Source of the DNA: BOKV01 sp041397525
GTDB taxonomy: Bacteria; Pseudomonadota; Alphaproteobacteria; Rhizobiales; Rhizobiaceae
DNA: 64,000 nucleotides
NCBI GenBank assembly: GCA_041397525.1
Contig: JAWKWL010000004.1
Location: 186,001-250,000, forward strand
Reading direction: 5' to 3'
How positions within the stretch are numbered: the first letter of the stretch is position 1; every line of letters begins with the position of its first letter. Shown piece by piece: positions 26,096 through 35,202 of this stretch. The translations under genes were made by a program, and so were the position numbers. Below the pieces are notes generated by a model. It was not told where the DNA came from. It saw nothing but the letters and a program-made list of their open reading frames with translations, and searched no databases.

Positions 26096-27856
26096 TTAGC
26101 GCATTTCCTCCGGCGCAGAGACCCCAATTATGGCCAGGCCCGATGAAATTACTGCTGAAATTGCCCGCACCATTGCCAATCGTGCGACTGTGAGTTTCGC
26201 ATTTTCTTGGTTAACAAACCGTAACGACGGGGATTCCTTGCCCCTCGACCAGTGATGGTGCAAATCGGACGCCAGCTCATACATGTAAAAGGCAATCCGG
26301 TGCGGCTCATCGGTGCGCGCGGCCTGCTCAACCAGACGCGGATATTCCGCCATCTTGCGGACAAGTGCAAGTTCGCCGTCATCAATCAGCAAGGACAGGT
26401 CCGCCGCCAACAGTGCAACATCGGAAGTATCAATACCGGCGAGTTCTTCCGCTGCCTGGCGCAAGACAGACTTGCAACGCGCGTGGGCGTATTGGACGTA
26501 GAATACCGGATTGTCCTTGGACTGCTCGGTAACCTTGGCAAAGTCGAAATCGAGCGGTGCTTCCGGCTTGCGATAAAGCATCATGAAGCGCACCGCATCA
26601 ACGCCAACCTCGTCCACGACGTCGCGAAGGGTTACAAAGTCGCCGGAGCGCTTGGACATGCGAACCGGTTCGCCATCGCGATAGAGCTTGACCAATTGGC
26701 ACAACAACACGTCGAGCACGCTCTCATTGCCCGCAATGGCCCGTGCTACGGCGCGCAAACGCTTGACATAGCCGCCATGGTCGGCGCCCAGCACATAGAC
26801 CATGCGCTGGAAGCCGCGGTCGAACTTGTTTTGAAAATAGGCAACGTCGGCGGCAAAATAGGTGTAGCTGCCATCCGACTTGACGAGCGGGCGGTCCATG
26901 TCATCGCCAACCTCGGTGGAGCGGAACAGGGTCTGCTCGCGATCTTCCCAGTCTTCGGGCAATTCGCCCTTGGGCGGCGGCAGGCGACCATCATAGACGA
27001 AGCCGCGCTGGCGCATCAGTTCAAGCATGCGGTCGATTTCCGAAACACCGTTGTGTTTGGCATGCAGGGTGCGCTCGGAAAAGAACACGTCATGGTGCAC
27101 GTTGAGTGCGTGAAGATCGGTGCGGATCAGTTCCATCATGGTGTCGACGGCAGCATCGCCGGCAATGCCGACGCGCTCTTCCTCGCTCATGGCTAAGAGC
27201 TTCTCGCCATATTGTTGCGCTAGTTCCTGTCCAACCGGCACCAGATAGTCACCGGGGTAAAGACCGGCTGGAATATCGCCAATTGCCTCACCCAGTGCCT
27301 CGCGGTAGCGCAGCAAGACCGAATTGGCCAGCACTCCGATCTGCACGCCGGCATCATTGATGACGTATTCGCGTGTGACATCGTATCCGGCAAAGGCCAG
27401 GAGATTGGCGAGCGCGTCGCCAACCACCGCGCCGCGGCAATGACCGACATGCATGGGCCCGGTCGGATTTGCAGACACATATTCGACATTGACCTTGAGG
27501 CCGTTGCCGACCAGCCCTGCGCCGTAACGCTCTCCCGCCCCCAGGATCAGGTGCAGGTGCGACTGCCAGAATGTGTTGGACAATTTCAGGTTGATGAAGC
27601 CCGGACCTGCGACCGAGGCATCAAGCACATCTGCGTCCTCACCCATGGCGGCTGCGATACGGGTTGCCAGTTCGCGCGGGTTCCTGCCGACCTGTTTTGC
27701 CAGCACCATGGCAGCATTGGTGGCGAGATCGCCATGCGAGGGATCGCGCGGTGTTTCAAAGGTGATGCGGCTCAGATCGGGAGCGTCCGGTCCGTCAGAA
27801 ACCAGGTTTTCAACGATTGCTTTGATCTTGTCTTCGAACTGGGCGAAAATATTCAT
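26096..27856 (-). CDS. argS: Arginyl-tRNA synthetase
   Basis: The 586-residue class I synthetase starts at MNIFAQFEDKIKAIVENL. The HIGH motif is the HVGH in NPTGPMHVGHCRGAVVGD, and the KMSKS region reads RMSKRSGDFVTL. The C-terminal DALR anticodon-binding domain includes YVQYAHARCKSVLRQ. An in-frame start 12 codons upstream is less likely. It lies between dgt and the SPOR gene on the same strand. Confidence 0.97.
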   Translation of the reverse strand: MNIFAQFEDKIKAIVENLVSDGPDAPDLSRITFETPRDPSHGDLATNAAMVLAKQVGRNPRELATRIAAAMGEDADVLDASVAGPGFINLKLSNTFWQSHLHLILGAGERYGAGLVGNGLKVNVEYVSANPTGPMHVGHCRGAVVGDALANLLAFAGYDVTREYVINDAGVQIGVLANSVLLRYREALGEAIGDIPAGLYPGDYLVPVGQELAQQYGEKLLAMSEEERVGIAGDAAVDTMMELIRTDLHALNVHHDVFFSERTLHAKHNGVSEIDRMLELMRQRGFVYDGRLPPPKGELPEDWEDREQTLFRSTEVGDDMDRPLVKSDGSYTYFAADVAYFQNKFDRGFQRMVYVLGADHGGYVKRLRAVARAIAGNESVLDVLLCQLVKLYRDGEPVRMSKRSGDFVTLRDVVDEVGVDAVRFMMLYRKPEAPLDFDFAKVTEQSKDNPVFYVQYAHARCKSVLRQAAEELAGIDTSDVALLAADLSLLIDDGELALVRKMAEYPRLVEQAARTDEPHRIAFYMYELASDLHHHWSRGKESPSLRFVNQENAKLTVARLAMVRAISAVISSGLAIIGVSAPEEMR

Positions 27857-27925
27857 TGCGGTTTGCGGCTCAAAGCCGCCCTCGTGGTTCAATTGCAGGC
27901 AATCTGTTCGGGAAACGGTGTTGGC

Positions 27926-29167
27926 CTAGCGCAAGTCCGGTGTCTCGTCAAACAAACGTTGATGCTCGGAAATCGCGTAACGATCGGTCATCCCTGCCAG
28001 GAAGTCCGCGACCAGACGGGCGCGCTTGGGCTCCTCCAGGCGACTTGCGGTCGAACGCCAGTCAATGCCCCATTCATTGGGCATTTGCGCTTCGCCGGAA
28101 AAATAGGCGGTGAAAAGATCGCGCACCACCTGCGAGGCTTGCGCGCGAACGGCCATCACCGAGGGCGCGCGATACATGTGGCTGTAAAGAAACTTCTTGA
28201 TAGCCTTCTCGGCACGCGCCATTTCGCCGGAAAAGCTCACTATCGTGAGACCTGCCGAGCGAACATCCCCAACCGTTTGCGGATCGATCCGGTCGAGCCG
28301 CCTGTGGGATTCACGAATCACATCTTCCACCATCGCAGTGATCTGGCGTCGCACGATTTCATGCGTGGTGCGGCTTGGATCAAGATGCGGATAGCGTTCG
28401 CGCACAGCACCCAAGATTTCTCCCACAAGCGGAATTTCCGCGAGGTCATCCAGATTGAACAGCCCGGCGCGCAGCCCGTCATCAAGGTCATGCGCATTGT
28501 ATGCGATGTCGTCGGCGATCGCTGCACATTGTGCTTCAAGGCCGGAATGGCTGGCAAGTTCGAGGTCATAGAGTGCGTTGAATTCGAGGATTGGCTGGGG
28601 AACCGGACCCTTGATCCCCTCACCGTCAGGCCCGACCAACGGACCGTTGTGCTTGACCAGGCCTTCAAGCGTTTCCCAGCTCAGGTTGAGACCATCGAAT
28701 TCGGCATAGCGTCGTTCCAGCTTGGTGACGATCCGCAGTGATTGTGCGTTGTGGTCGAAACCGCCCCAGTGATCCATCAGTTCGTCGAGCGCATCCTCGC
28801 CGGTGTGACCGAAAGGCGTGTGGCCGAAGTCGTGCGACAATGCGAGCGCTTCGGCCAGGTCTTCATCCACCCTGAAGGCGCGCGCGAGCGAGCGGGCGAT
28901 CTGTGCCACCTCGATCGAATGGGTCAGCCGGGTACGGTAATGATCGCCCTCGTGATAGACGAAGACCTGCGTCTTGTGCTTGAGGCGGCGAAAGGCAGTT
29001 GAATGGATGATGCGGTCGCGGTCCCGCTGAAACGGGGTGCGGGTCGGGCTTTCAGGTTCGGAAAACAGCCGGCCACGGCTGGCGCTTCGATGGGTGGCGA
29101 ATTGTGCGAGGCCGTCGCGCCCATAGGAAACATCCGTGATCAGGTTGTCGATACTACTGTTGCCCAC
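27926..29167 (-). CDS. dgt: Deoxyguanosinetriphosphate triphosphohydrolase-like protein
   Basis: The 413-residue HD-domain enzyme cleaves dNTPs to the nucleoside and triphosphate. The start is chosen at GTG 29167 because AGAGGG lies eight bases before it; there is no internal ATG in the right place. The family block RDRDRIIHSTAFRRLKHKTQ is followed by the metal ligands in RLTHSIEVAQIARSLARAF and the ALSHDFGHTPFGHTGE HD motif. It diverges from erpA. Confidence 0.92.
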   Translation of the reverse strand: MGNSSIDNLITDVSYGRDGLAQFATHRSASRGRLFSEPESPTRTPFQRDRDRIIHSTAFRRLKHKTQVFVYHEGDHYRTRLTHSIEVAQIARSLARAFRVDEDLAEALALSHDFGHTPFGHTGEDALDELMDHWGGFDHNAQSLRIVTKLERRYAEFDGLNLSWETLEGLVKHNGPLVGPDGEGIKGPVPQPILEFNALYDLELASHSGLEAQCAAIADDIAYNAHDLDDGLRAGLFNLDDLAEIPLVGEILGAVRERYPHLDPSRTTHEIVRRQITAMVEDVIRESHRRLDRIDPQTVGDVRSAGLTIVSFSGEMARAEKAIKKFLYSHMYRAPSVMAVRAQASQVVRDLFTAYFSGEAQMPNEWGIDWRSTASRLEEPKRARLVADFLAGMTDRYAISEHQRLFDETPDLR

Positions 29168-29328
29168 GAAATTCGCCCTCTGGTATGCGTGCTGCACTTC
29201 CCATAGCGCAATCCGGTTGCCGTTTGAACACCCGTTCACACCGCCGTGGCTTGATTGCACCACAGTTGAGGCATAGATTTGGTGAAACAGGGTTATTTGG
29301 ATCCGGTTTGCGGATCACGGAGAAAGTG

Positions 29329-29676
29329 ATGAACGTCCAGACCAAGTCGCCAGGCATCACGGTCACGGATGCGGCGCTGAAGCGAATTGCGAAAATCCTG
29401 TCGGGCGAACCCGGCAAGGACGCGTTGCGGATTTCAGTCGAGGGCGGCGGCTGCTCCGGCTTTTCCTACAAATATGACCTTGTCGCGAATGACCGCCAGG
29501 ACGATGACATGGTCATCGAAGGCGATGGCGCGATGGTTCTGATCGATTCTGTCTCCGTTCCCTATATGAGTGGCTCCGAAGTGGATTTTGTCGATGACCT
29601 GATGGGTCAGTCGTTTCAGATCCGCAATCCGAATGCGGTCGCAAGCTGCGGCTGCGGCACCAGCTTTTCCGTTTGA
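29329..29676 (+). CDS. erpA: A-type iron-sulfur carrier protein
   Basis: The 115-residue HesB/IscA/ErpA family protein starts at MNVQTKSPGITVTDAAL, with GGAG upstream. The three cysteines of the family are present: GGGCSGFSY and the C-terminal CGCGTSFSV. It passes Fe-S clusters to target proteins. ErpA and IscA cannot be told apart by motif; the symbol follows the usual annotation at this chromosomal position. A strong terminator follows. Confidence 0.93.
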   Translation: MNVQTKSPGITVTDAALKRIAKILSGEPGKDALRISVEGGGCSGFSYKYDLVANDRQDDDMVIEGDGAMVLIDSVSVPYMSGSEVDFVDDLMGQSFQIRNPNAVASCGCGTSFSV

Positions 29677-29698
29677 AATTCTGACACTATTCAATGCG

Positions 29699-29726
29699 AA
29701 AGGCCCGGGATCGCTCCCGGGCCTTT
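29699..29726. terminator. Strong bidirectional terminator
   Basis: AAAGGCCCGGGA and TCCCGGGCCTTT form a perfect 12-base stem around a TCGC loop, with A/T runs on both sides. It lies 22 bases after the erpA stop and 22 bases from the stop of the convergent permease gene, so it can serve both. Confidence 0.92.
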
Positions 29727-29748
29727 GTTGTGATTGTGCAGATGCCTA

Positions 29749-31233
29749 TCAGGCTTCCGCCGCCATGGCTGCTTCGCGTGCATCATCCGCATTGCCGGAC
29801 GCACCGTTGAACAGGATGTTCAACAGCACTGCCGCCATTGAAGCGAGCAGGATTCCTGAATCGATCAATGGGTGGATTGAATGTGGCAACCACATCTTGA
29901 AGTCCGGTGCGATCATCGGGATCAGACCGAAACCAAGGGCAACTGCCACGATGAAGAGGTTGTTGCGGTTGGTCTTGAAATCGACGCCCGAGAGGATGCG
30001 AATGCCGGTTGCTGCCACCATGCCGAACATGACAAGGCCGGCACCGCCGAGAACAACCGTTGGCAGGGCTTCAACCAAGGCGCCCATTTTCGGGATCAGG
30101 CCGAGGACGACCAGGATCACGCCACCAGTCACGCAGACGAAGCGGCTACGAATGCCCGTAACACCGACGAGGCCGACGTTCTGCGAGAATGAGGTATATG
30201 GGAAGGTATTGAAAATGCCGCCCAGGATCGTTCCAAGTCCGTCCATGCGCAGACCTGCTGACAGCATTGGCTGTGTTACCTTCCTGCCGGTCATGTCGCC
30301 CAGTGCGAGGAACATGCCAGTTGATTCGATCATGACGACGATCATGACGAGTGACATGGTCACGATCAGGATCGGGTCGAAAATCGGCGCGCCGAAATGG
30401 AACGGCATGATTGGTGCAAACCAACTGGCTGCCGCAACCTTGGAGAAGTTCATCATGCCGAGTGCGGCAGCAATAATGCCACCTACCACAATGCCGATAA
30501 GAACGGCGATGTTGGCGATGAAGCCCTTTGCAAAGCGGGCCACGCCCAATACTGTGGCGAGCACTACCAGCGACAGGATGATATTTCTTACGGGGGCATA
30601 GGCCGGATTGTTCATCGTGGCGGACAGGCCAAGGCCTTTCGGCTGGTCTGGAACTGTAGCACCATTGGCGCCGGCCATTTCAGTCACGGTCTTGAGCCAG
30701 TCGGCATGTTCCGGATTCACCAGCTTTGGTGAAGTGGGTCCGACCGGAAGGCCGAAAATCCAGTTGATACCGATGCGCATCAGCGTCACGCCGATCACCA
30801 GAATGATGGTGCCCGTTACTACCGGCGGGAAGAAGCGCAACATGCGGCTGACGATTGGTGCGACGAGAACACCAAAGATACCGGCTCCGATAATGGCACC
30901 GAATATCATGCGCGCACCTTCCGTTCCCGGATTCGCAAGACCGAATGAGACCATCGGCCCCACGGAGGCGAATGTAACGCCCATCATGACAGGAAGCTTG
31001 ATGCCGAACCATTGGGTCGCGCCCAGCGATTGCAGAATGGATACGATACCGCAGACGAAAAGATCGGCGGAAATCAGGAAAGCTACCTGTTCCGGTTCGA
31101 GCTTGAGAACGCGGCCAATGATGAGTGGAACTGCTATGGCACCCGCATACATGACGAGTACGTGTTGCAGTCCCAAAGTGAACATTTTCGGTGCTGGAAG
31201 CACCTCGTCCACGGGATGCGGTTTGCTAGTCAT
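29749..31233 (-). CDS. NCS2 family nucleobase (xanthine/uracil) permease
   Basis: The 494-residue inner-membrane symporter has about 12-14 hydrophobic helices. The N-terminal LGLQHVLVMYAGAIAVPLIIG is the NCS2 signature. QSLGATQWFGIKLPVMMGVTF (helix 3) and FNTFPYTSFSQNVGLVGVTG (helix 10 region with the conserved polar residues) are also typical. The sequence looks closer to xanthine/uric acid permeases (XanQ/UacT/PbuX) than to UraA, but the substrate is not proven. It stands alone between erpA and xthA. Confidence 0.9.
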   Translation of the reverse strand: MTSKPHPVDEVLPAPKMFTLGLQHVLVMYAGAIAVPLIIGRVLKLEPEQVAFLISADLFVCGIVSILQSLGATQWFGIKLPVMMGVTFASVGPMVSFGLANPGTEGARMIFGAIIGAGIFGVLVAPIVSRMLRFFPPVVTGTIILVIGVTLMRIGINWIFGLPVGPTSPKLVNPEHADWLKTVTEMAGANGATVPDQPKGLGLSATMNNPAYAPVRNIILSLVVLATVLGVARFAKGFIANIAVLIGIVVGGIIAAALGMMNFSKVAAASWFAPIMPFHFGAPIFDPILIVTMSLVMIVVMIESTGMFLALGDMTGRKVTQPMLSAGLRMDGLGTILGGIFNTFPYTSFSQNVGLVGVTGIRSRFVCVTGGVILVVLGLIPKMGALVEALPTVVLGGAGLVMFGMVAATGIRILSGVDFKTNRNNLFIVAVALGFGLIPMIAPDFKMWLPHSIHPLIDSGILLASMAAVLLNILFNGASGNADDAREAAMAAEA

Positions 31234-31473
31234 TCATAGTCTCCCCATTTGTTACGTTTGCACGAACCCCAACGTTTGAAGCCAACCGATTCTTGCTGTC
31301 GCTTTAGCCATGCAAAACGAATGGACATTATCCCTGAAACTGCGTTTCGCAATCAGAAAACTGCTTGCCTTGACAACAAACCGGTGGAAATGAGCGTTTT
31401 TACCCGGCAAAATCGGCATTTCGTTGCTTGAGCGGGTGCGACAAGCGTCAAAGTCACAAAAAGGAATCAGCCA

Positions 31474-32256
31474 ATGCAGATTGCGACCTGGAACATCAAT
31501 GGCGTCAAAGCCCGCATTGACGGCCTGCTGGAATGGCTGCAACAGACCAATCCCGACATCGCCTGCCTGCAGGAAATCAAGAGCGTGGATGAAGGCTTTC
31601 CTCGCATGGAGATCGAGGCGCTTGGCTACAATGTCGAAACCCACGGCCAGAAGGGTTTCAATGGCGTCGCCATATTGTCGAAGCTGCCGTTTGACGAGGT
31701 CAATCGTGGCCTGCCGGGTGATGACAGCGACGAGCAGGCGCGATTCATCGAAGGTGTGTTCAGCGTCGGCAGCAAGGCGCTCCGGGTGGTTTCATTGTAT
31801 CTGCCGAATGGCAATCCGGTCGACAGTGAGAAATTCCCCTACAAGCTCGGCTGGATGTCGCGGCTTGAGGACTGGGCAAGACAGCGTCTGGAACTTGAGG
31901 AAGCACTTGTCCTGGCCGGTGACTACAATGTCATCCCCGAGCCTCGGGACTGCCACGACCCCAAAGCCTGGGAAGGCGATGCGCTGTTCCGCCCCGAAAG
32001 CCGCCAGGCCTTCCGGCGCCTCGTCAATCTGGGCTTCACCGAGGCGTTGCGCGGGGTCAACGACGATGACAAGGTGTATACTTTCTGGGATTATCAGGCG
32101 GGTGCATGGCAGAAAAACAATGGTATCCGCATCGATCACGTGCTGCTTTCGCCGGAAGCTGCCAATCTGCTTCACCATGTGGAAATCGACAAATTCACCC
32201 GAGCCTGGGAAAAGCCATCTGACCATGTTCCGGTCCGGATCGGGCTTGCAGCGTAA
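31474..32256 (+). CDS. xthA: Exodeoxyribonuclease III
   Basis: The 260-residue endonuclease/exonuclease/phosphatase family enzyme cuts DNA at abasic sites. Motifs: MQIATWNINGVKARI (Asn ligand), LQEIKSVDEGFP (catalytic Glu), VLAGDYNVIPEPRDC (Asp/Asn), RIDHVLLSP and SDHVPVR at the C-terminus. The ribosome binding site AAGGAATC precedes the ATG. It diverges from the permease gene across 240 bases. Confidence 0.96.
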   Translation: MQIATWNINGVKARIDGLLEWLQQTNPDIACLQEIKSVDEGFPRMEIEALGYNVETHGQKGFNGVAILSKLPFDEVNRGLPGDDSDEQARFIEGVFSVGSKALRVVSLYLPNGNPVDSEKFPYKLGWMSRLEDWARQRLELEEALVLAGDYNVIPEPRDCHDPKAWEGDALFRPESRQAFRRLVNLGFTEALRGVNDDDKVYTFWDYQAGAWQKNNGIRIDHVLLSPEAANLLHHVEIDKFTRAWEKPSDHVPVRIGLAA

Positions 32257-32292
32257 TTTGACAAATCAGCGAATTCGCAGTCAAATTACGGA

Positions 32293-32577
32293 ATGCGAAC
32301 ATTGGTGGTTTCACTGACCCTGATACTCTGTTCGGCCCTGCCCGCACTGGCAGGACCAAACGGTGATTGCACCTGTCGTTCGCCAGGTGGCGATGTTGTC
32401 GAAGGCCAGACCGCCTGTCTCAAGACCAGCAAGGGTTTCATGCTGGCGCGCTGCGAGATGGTGCTGAACAACACCAGCTGGAAACTGCTCGACCAGCCCT
32501 GCCCGACTGCCGACGTCAGCCCGATAAATCCTGACGCGGAAAAATTGCTCCTGACGTTGCCAAATCAATCAGGATGA
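32293..32577 (+). CDS. Small secreted Cys-containing protein
   Basis: The 94-residue protein has a clear signal peptide, MRTLVVSLTLILCSALPALA, ending AxA before GPNGD. The mature part of about 74 residues holds five cysteines, starting CTC, and a conserved-looking RSPGGDVVEGQTACL. No family is recognised. It lies 36 bases after xthA on the same strand and is probably co-transcribed; a periplasmic location is likely. Confidence 0.75.
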   Translation: MRTLVVSLTLILCSALPALAGPNGDCTCRSPGGDVVEGQTACLKTSKGFMLARCEMVLNNTSWKLLDQPCPTADVSPINPDAEKLLLTLPNQSG

Positions 32578-32826
32578 TGGCCGCCGCAGCAGCGCATTGT
32601 GTCATCAAACTGTTACACGGTTCAATCATGAATTGATCAGGCATGGCTGCATGTAGCGCCACCTTTCCTGAAACCATTTTCAAAACCAACAGTTTCCACG
32701 GATACCGAATGACGCATTTTGACATTGGACGCCGCCCCGCAGCCAACTTACCAACGCGCTGTTGGCGGTAGTGGTTTTCGGATGGCTGTTCGAACCCGCG
32801 AAAAACAAAACCAATGAGGCCGGTGC

Positions 32827-33249
32827 ATGAATGTCGTGATCCACCACAACCCCGAATGCGGCACATCGCGCAATGTGCTTTCGATTATCGAAAGTGCTGG
32901 TTACCGGCCTATCGTGATCGAATATCTGAAGACCGGCTGGACCCGCCCGCAATTGCAGGCACTCCTGGCAGCCGCCGGGCTCAGCGCGCGGGATGCGTTG
33001 CGAACAACGAAGTCTCCAGCTGAAATGCTGGGCTTGCTGGATCCGTCTGTAAATGAAGCGGCGCTCATTGACGCGATGGTCAAACATCCGGTCCTGGTGA
33101 ACCGCCCTATTGTCTGCACCAGCAAGGGGGTGAAGCTGTGCCGACCGTCAGAGACCGTGCTCGACCTGCTCGACAAGATGCCAGCAGGCCCCCTCTACAA
33201 GGAAGATGGCAATCTGATCATCGACGAAAACGGCAAGCGGGTCGGCTGA
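32827..33249 (+). CDS. arsC: ArsC-family arsenate reductase (glutaredoxin type)
   Basis: The 140-residue thioredoxin-fold protein has the ArsC active site IHHNPECGTSRNVL with the nucleophilic Cys at residue 11. The three arginines used to bind the oxyanion appear in ALRTTKSP, LVNRPIV and KLCRPSETV. It would reduce arsenate to arsenite with glutathione and glutaredoxin. No arsenite pump or ArsR gene is nearby. Some ArsC-like proteins have other roles, so the substrate is not certain. Confidence 0.88.
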   Translation: MNVVIHHNPECGTSRNVLSIIESAGYRPIVIEYLKTGWTRPQLQALLAAAGLSARDALRTTKSPAEMLGLLDPSVNEAALIDAMVKHPVLVNRPIVCTSKGVKLCRPSETVLDLLDKMPAGPLYKEDGNLIIDENGKRVG

Positions 33250-33255
33250 GCCTGC

Positions 33256-34062
33256 CTATTGCAAGGGCGCCTGCGCAACGAGTGCGATGGCTGCGCGGCG
33301 TTCATCCTCACTGGCGACAGAAAACGCCTCTTCCTGCAATTCCGTGATCCAGCGTGCGTCATCGCCGGTTGCACGGCGTTGCGCCTGGAACATCATTGAC
33401 AGCCCACGCACAGGGTCGCGCCGCAGGATGCTGCCATCAAACAGCATGAAGCCAAGCCGCGCTTCTGCCCCGACATGGCCGTTGTCGGCGGCGGATTTCA
33501 GCATGCGCGCCGCCTGAATGCCATATCCCGACGGATTGTCACTGTTGAGATAGAGCATCGCCAGTTCATATTGCGCTTCGGGATGATCGAAGTAGGAAGC
33601 CGCAGTCGTGAACATGATGCGTGCCTGGTCGACATCGCGGGGGACGCCTGCTTCGGGAATGCCGGTCATGTAATAACGGCCGAGCGCCACCATGGCATTG
33701 GCGCTGAGCTGCCAGTCAAGGCTGCCCGGACGGGCTTCGGTATAGGTCTCGACGATCTTGTTGAAGATCGCGAAGGCTTCAGCATGATTCACCTTCACGC
33801 CGTCGCCGGTCTGGTACATCTTGCCGAGCTTCCACTGCGCGCCATGGTCGCCCTGGTCGGCGGCATATTTCAGCGCATCAATGGCCTCGGCTTCCTGACC
33901 TTCCTTGCGTGCCTTGAAGAAGAAACGCAGGAATGCGCCAGAACCGGGTTTTTCCTTCGCAAAGACCTGGGCCGGGTCGAATGCATGCGCGACCCCGGCG
34001 GGTGATCCAGCCAGGACACCCACTCCGATCAACACAGATGCAATCTTTTGAACCTTGCGCAT
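33256..34062 (-). CDS. exoR: ExoR, periplasmic Sel1-repeat regulator of exopolysaccharide synthesis
   Basis: The 268-residue length matches Sinorhizobium ExoR. A signal peptide (about residues 1-27, ending AHA) is followed by Sel1/TPR-like helical repeats, for example ALKYAADQGDHGAQWKLGKMYQTG, split here as residues 63 to about 86, and AARMLKSAADNGHVGAEARLG. ExoR sits in the periplasm and restrains the ExoS/ChvI two-component system that controls succinoglycan, motility and acid response. ExoS/ChvI genes are not in this window. It converges with arsC, leaving six bases. Confidence 0.9.
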   Translation of the reverse strand: MRKVQKIASVLIGVGVLAGSPAGVAHAFDPAQVFAKEKPGSGAFLRFFFKARKEGQEAEAIDALKYAADQGDHGAQWKLGKMYQTGDGVKVNHAEAFAIFNKIVETYTEARPGSLDWQLSANAMVALGRYYMTGIPEAGVPRDVDQARIMFTTAASYFDHPEAQYELAMLYLNSDNPSGYGIQAARMLKSAADNGHVGAEARLGFMLFDGSILRRDPVRGLSMMFQAQRRATGDDARWITELQEEAFSVASEDERRAAIALVAQAPLQ

Positions 34063-34480
34063 GGCGGCGGGTTACTCTCGATCCACTTTGCCGGACACAT
34101 ATCCGGAAATTCTTTAGGTCTGGTTCATCTGGGAACCATTTTCGTCAAAACTGCGGCACATCAAGCCGCACACCAAACCCGGAACGGTAGCGCCGAAACT
34201 CAATTCCATGCGGTTTGTCGGGCAGGTGTCACCGGTGTTGATCCGGCTTTATGGCCGAAACTGGGCAAATGGAATGCCCAACGCAGTGGAAGTCTGGAGT
34301 CTGGCGACTCTTTGAAGCGCTGTTGCAATTCTGTCACGACTTGATGGATGATGGTGCGGTTCGGCGCATTCGCCTTGAGCCGGATCGCAAAATACTGGCG
34401 CCCGACATTCCCGAATGCGTCTTGCGATGTGCTATTGTTTCAATGGGGAATACTGATGTTCCGCGCGTGAGGAGGCATGG
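34063..34480. promoter_or_regulatory. Divergent intergenic region between exoR and a methyltransferase
   Basis: 418 bases with no convincing gene. One plus-strand open frame (34251-34484) ends inside the methyltransferase start, but it has no ribosome binding site and reads through that of the methyltransferase. The left end carries the exoR promoter. GAGGAGG at about 34468-34474 is the ribosome binding site of the plus-strand gene. Confidence 0.5.
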
Positions 34481-35116
34481 ATGACAGATAGTGGGAAAAA
34501 ACGTTTCCTCGGCAACGCATATTCAAACAGGACCGCCGAAGAAGTTCGGGCCTATTATGACCAGTGGGCCGAAGTCTACGACGAGGAACTGACCGAAAAC
34601 AGCTATCAGCAACCCCGGCGTTGTGCAGAGGCACTGGCGTTGCACCTGGATGACAGGAGCGCCAGGGTATTGGATGTCGGCTGCGGCACCGGATTGTCCG
34701 GGCTGGCGTTGGCAGCGGCTGGATACAACCATATCGACGGTTGTGATCTGTCCAGCGGAATGCTGGAAAAGGCATTCAAAACTGCCGTATATTCGAAACT
34801 GTTCACAGCAGACCTCAACAAGCCACCACTCGATGCCCCGGACAATGCCTATGGCGGGATCGCAGCTGTCGGCGTTTTTTCCTTCGGCCATGTGCAGCCT
34901 GATGCGGTCGATGAGTTCATTCGCGTCGCAGTGCCCGGTGCACCGATCGTGATCGGCCTCAACGAGCATTTCCACAAGGAAGGAAGCCTCACGGCGAAGC
35001 TGGACGCGCTGGCCGCAGCAGGACTGATCGAGAGATTGAGTGAAACGGAAGGCGAGCACATTCCCGGCATCGGCATGAGTGGATGGGTGATTACCGTGCG
35101 GAAAAGCATGCCATGA
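34481..35116 (+). CDS. Class I SAM-dependent methyltransferase
   Basis: The 211-residue enzyme has SAM motif I VLDVGCGTGLSGLAL near residue 63 and the acidic loop GCDLSSGMLEKA near 88. An N-terminal helix (EVRAYYDQWAEVYDEEL) resembles the WBSCR27/UbiE-like methyltransferase group. The substrate is unknown. It has a strong ribosome binding site, stands alone on its strand upstream of ppk2 and has no obvious functional partner. Confidence 0.85.
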   Translation: MTDSGKKRFLGNAYSNRTAEEVRAYYDQWAEVYDEELTENSYQQPRRCAEALALHLDDRSARVLDVGCGTGLSGLALAAAGYNHIDGCDLSSGMLEKAFKTAVYSKLFTADLNKPPLDAPDNAYGGIAAVGVFSFGHVQPDAVDEFIRVAVPGAPIVIGLNEHFHKEGSLTAKLDALAAAGLIERLSETEGEHIPGIGMSGWVITVRKSMP

Positions 35117-35202
35117 CGCCGCAAGCGAATTGAGCGAAATCAAAGCACATACCACCGAAATACATATGATCTCACGGTGCATTGCATCTGTGTGGAGGGA
35201 AT

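Noticed and set aside
27440..28741. 433-residue plus-strand frame spanning argS and dgt
   Set aside because: It crosses the boundary of two real genes on the other strand and carries no family signal.
34251..34484. 77-residue plus-strand frame whose stop overlaps the methyltransferase ATG
   Set aside because: It has no ribosome binding site and reads through the strong GAGGAGG of the methyltransferase. The overlap looks accidental.
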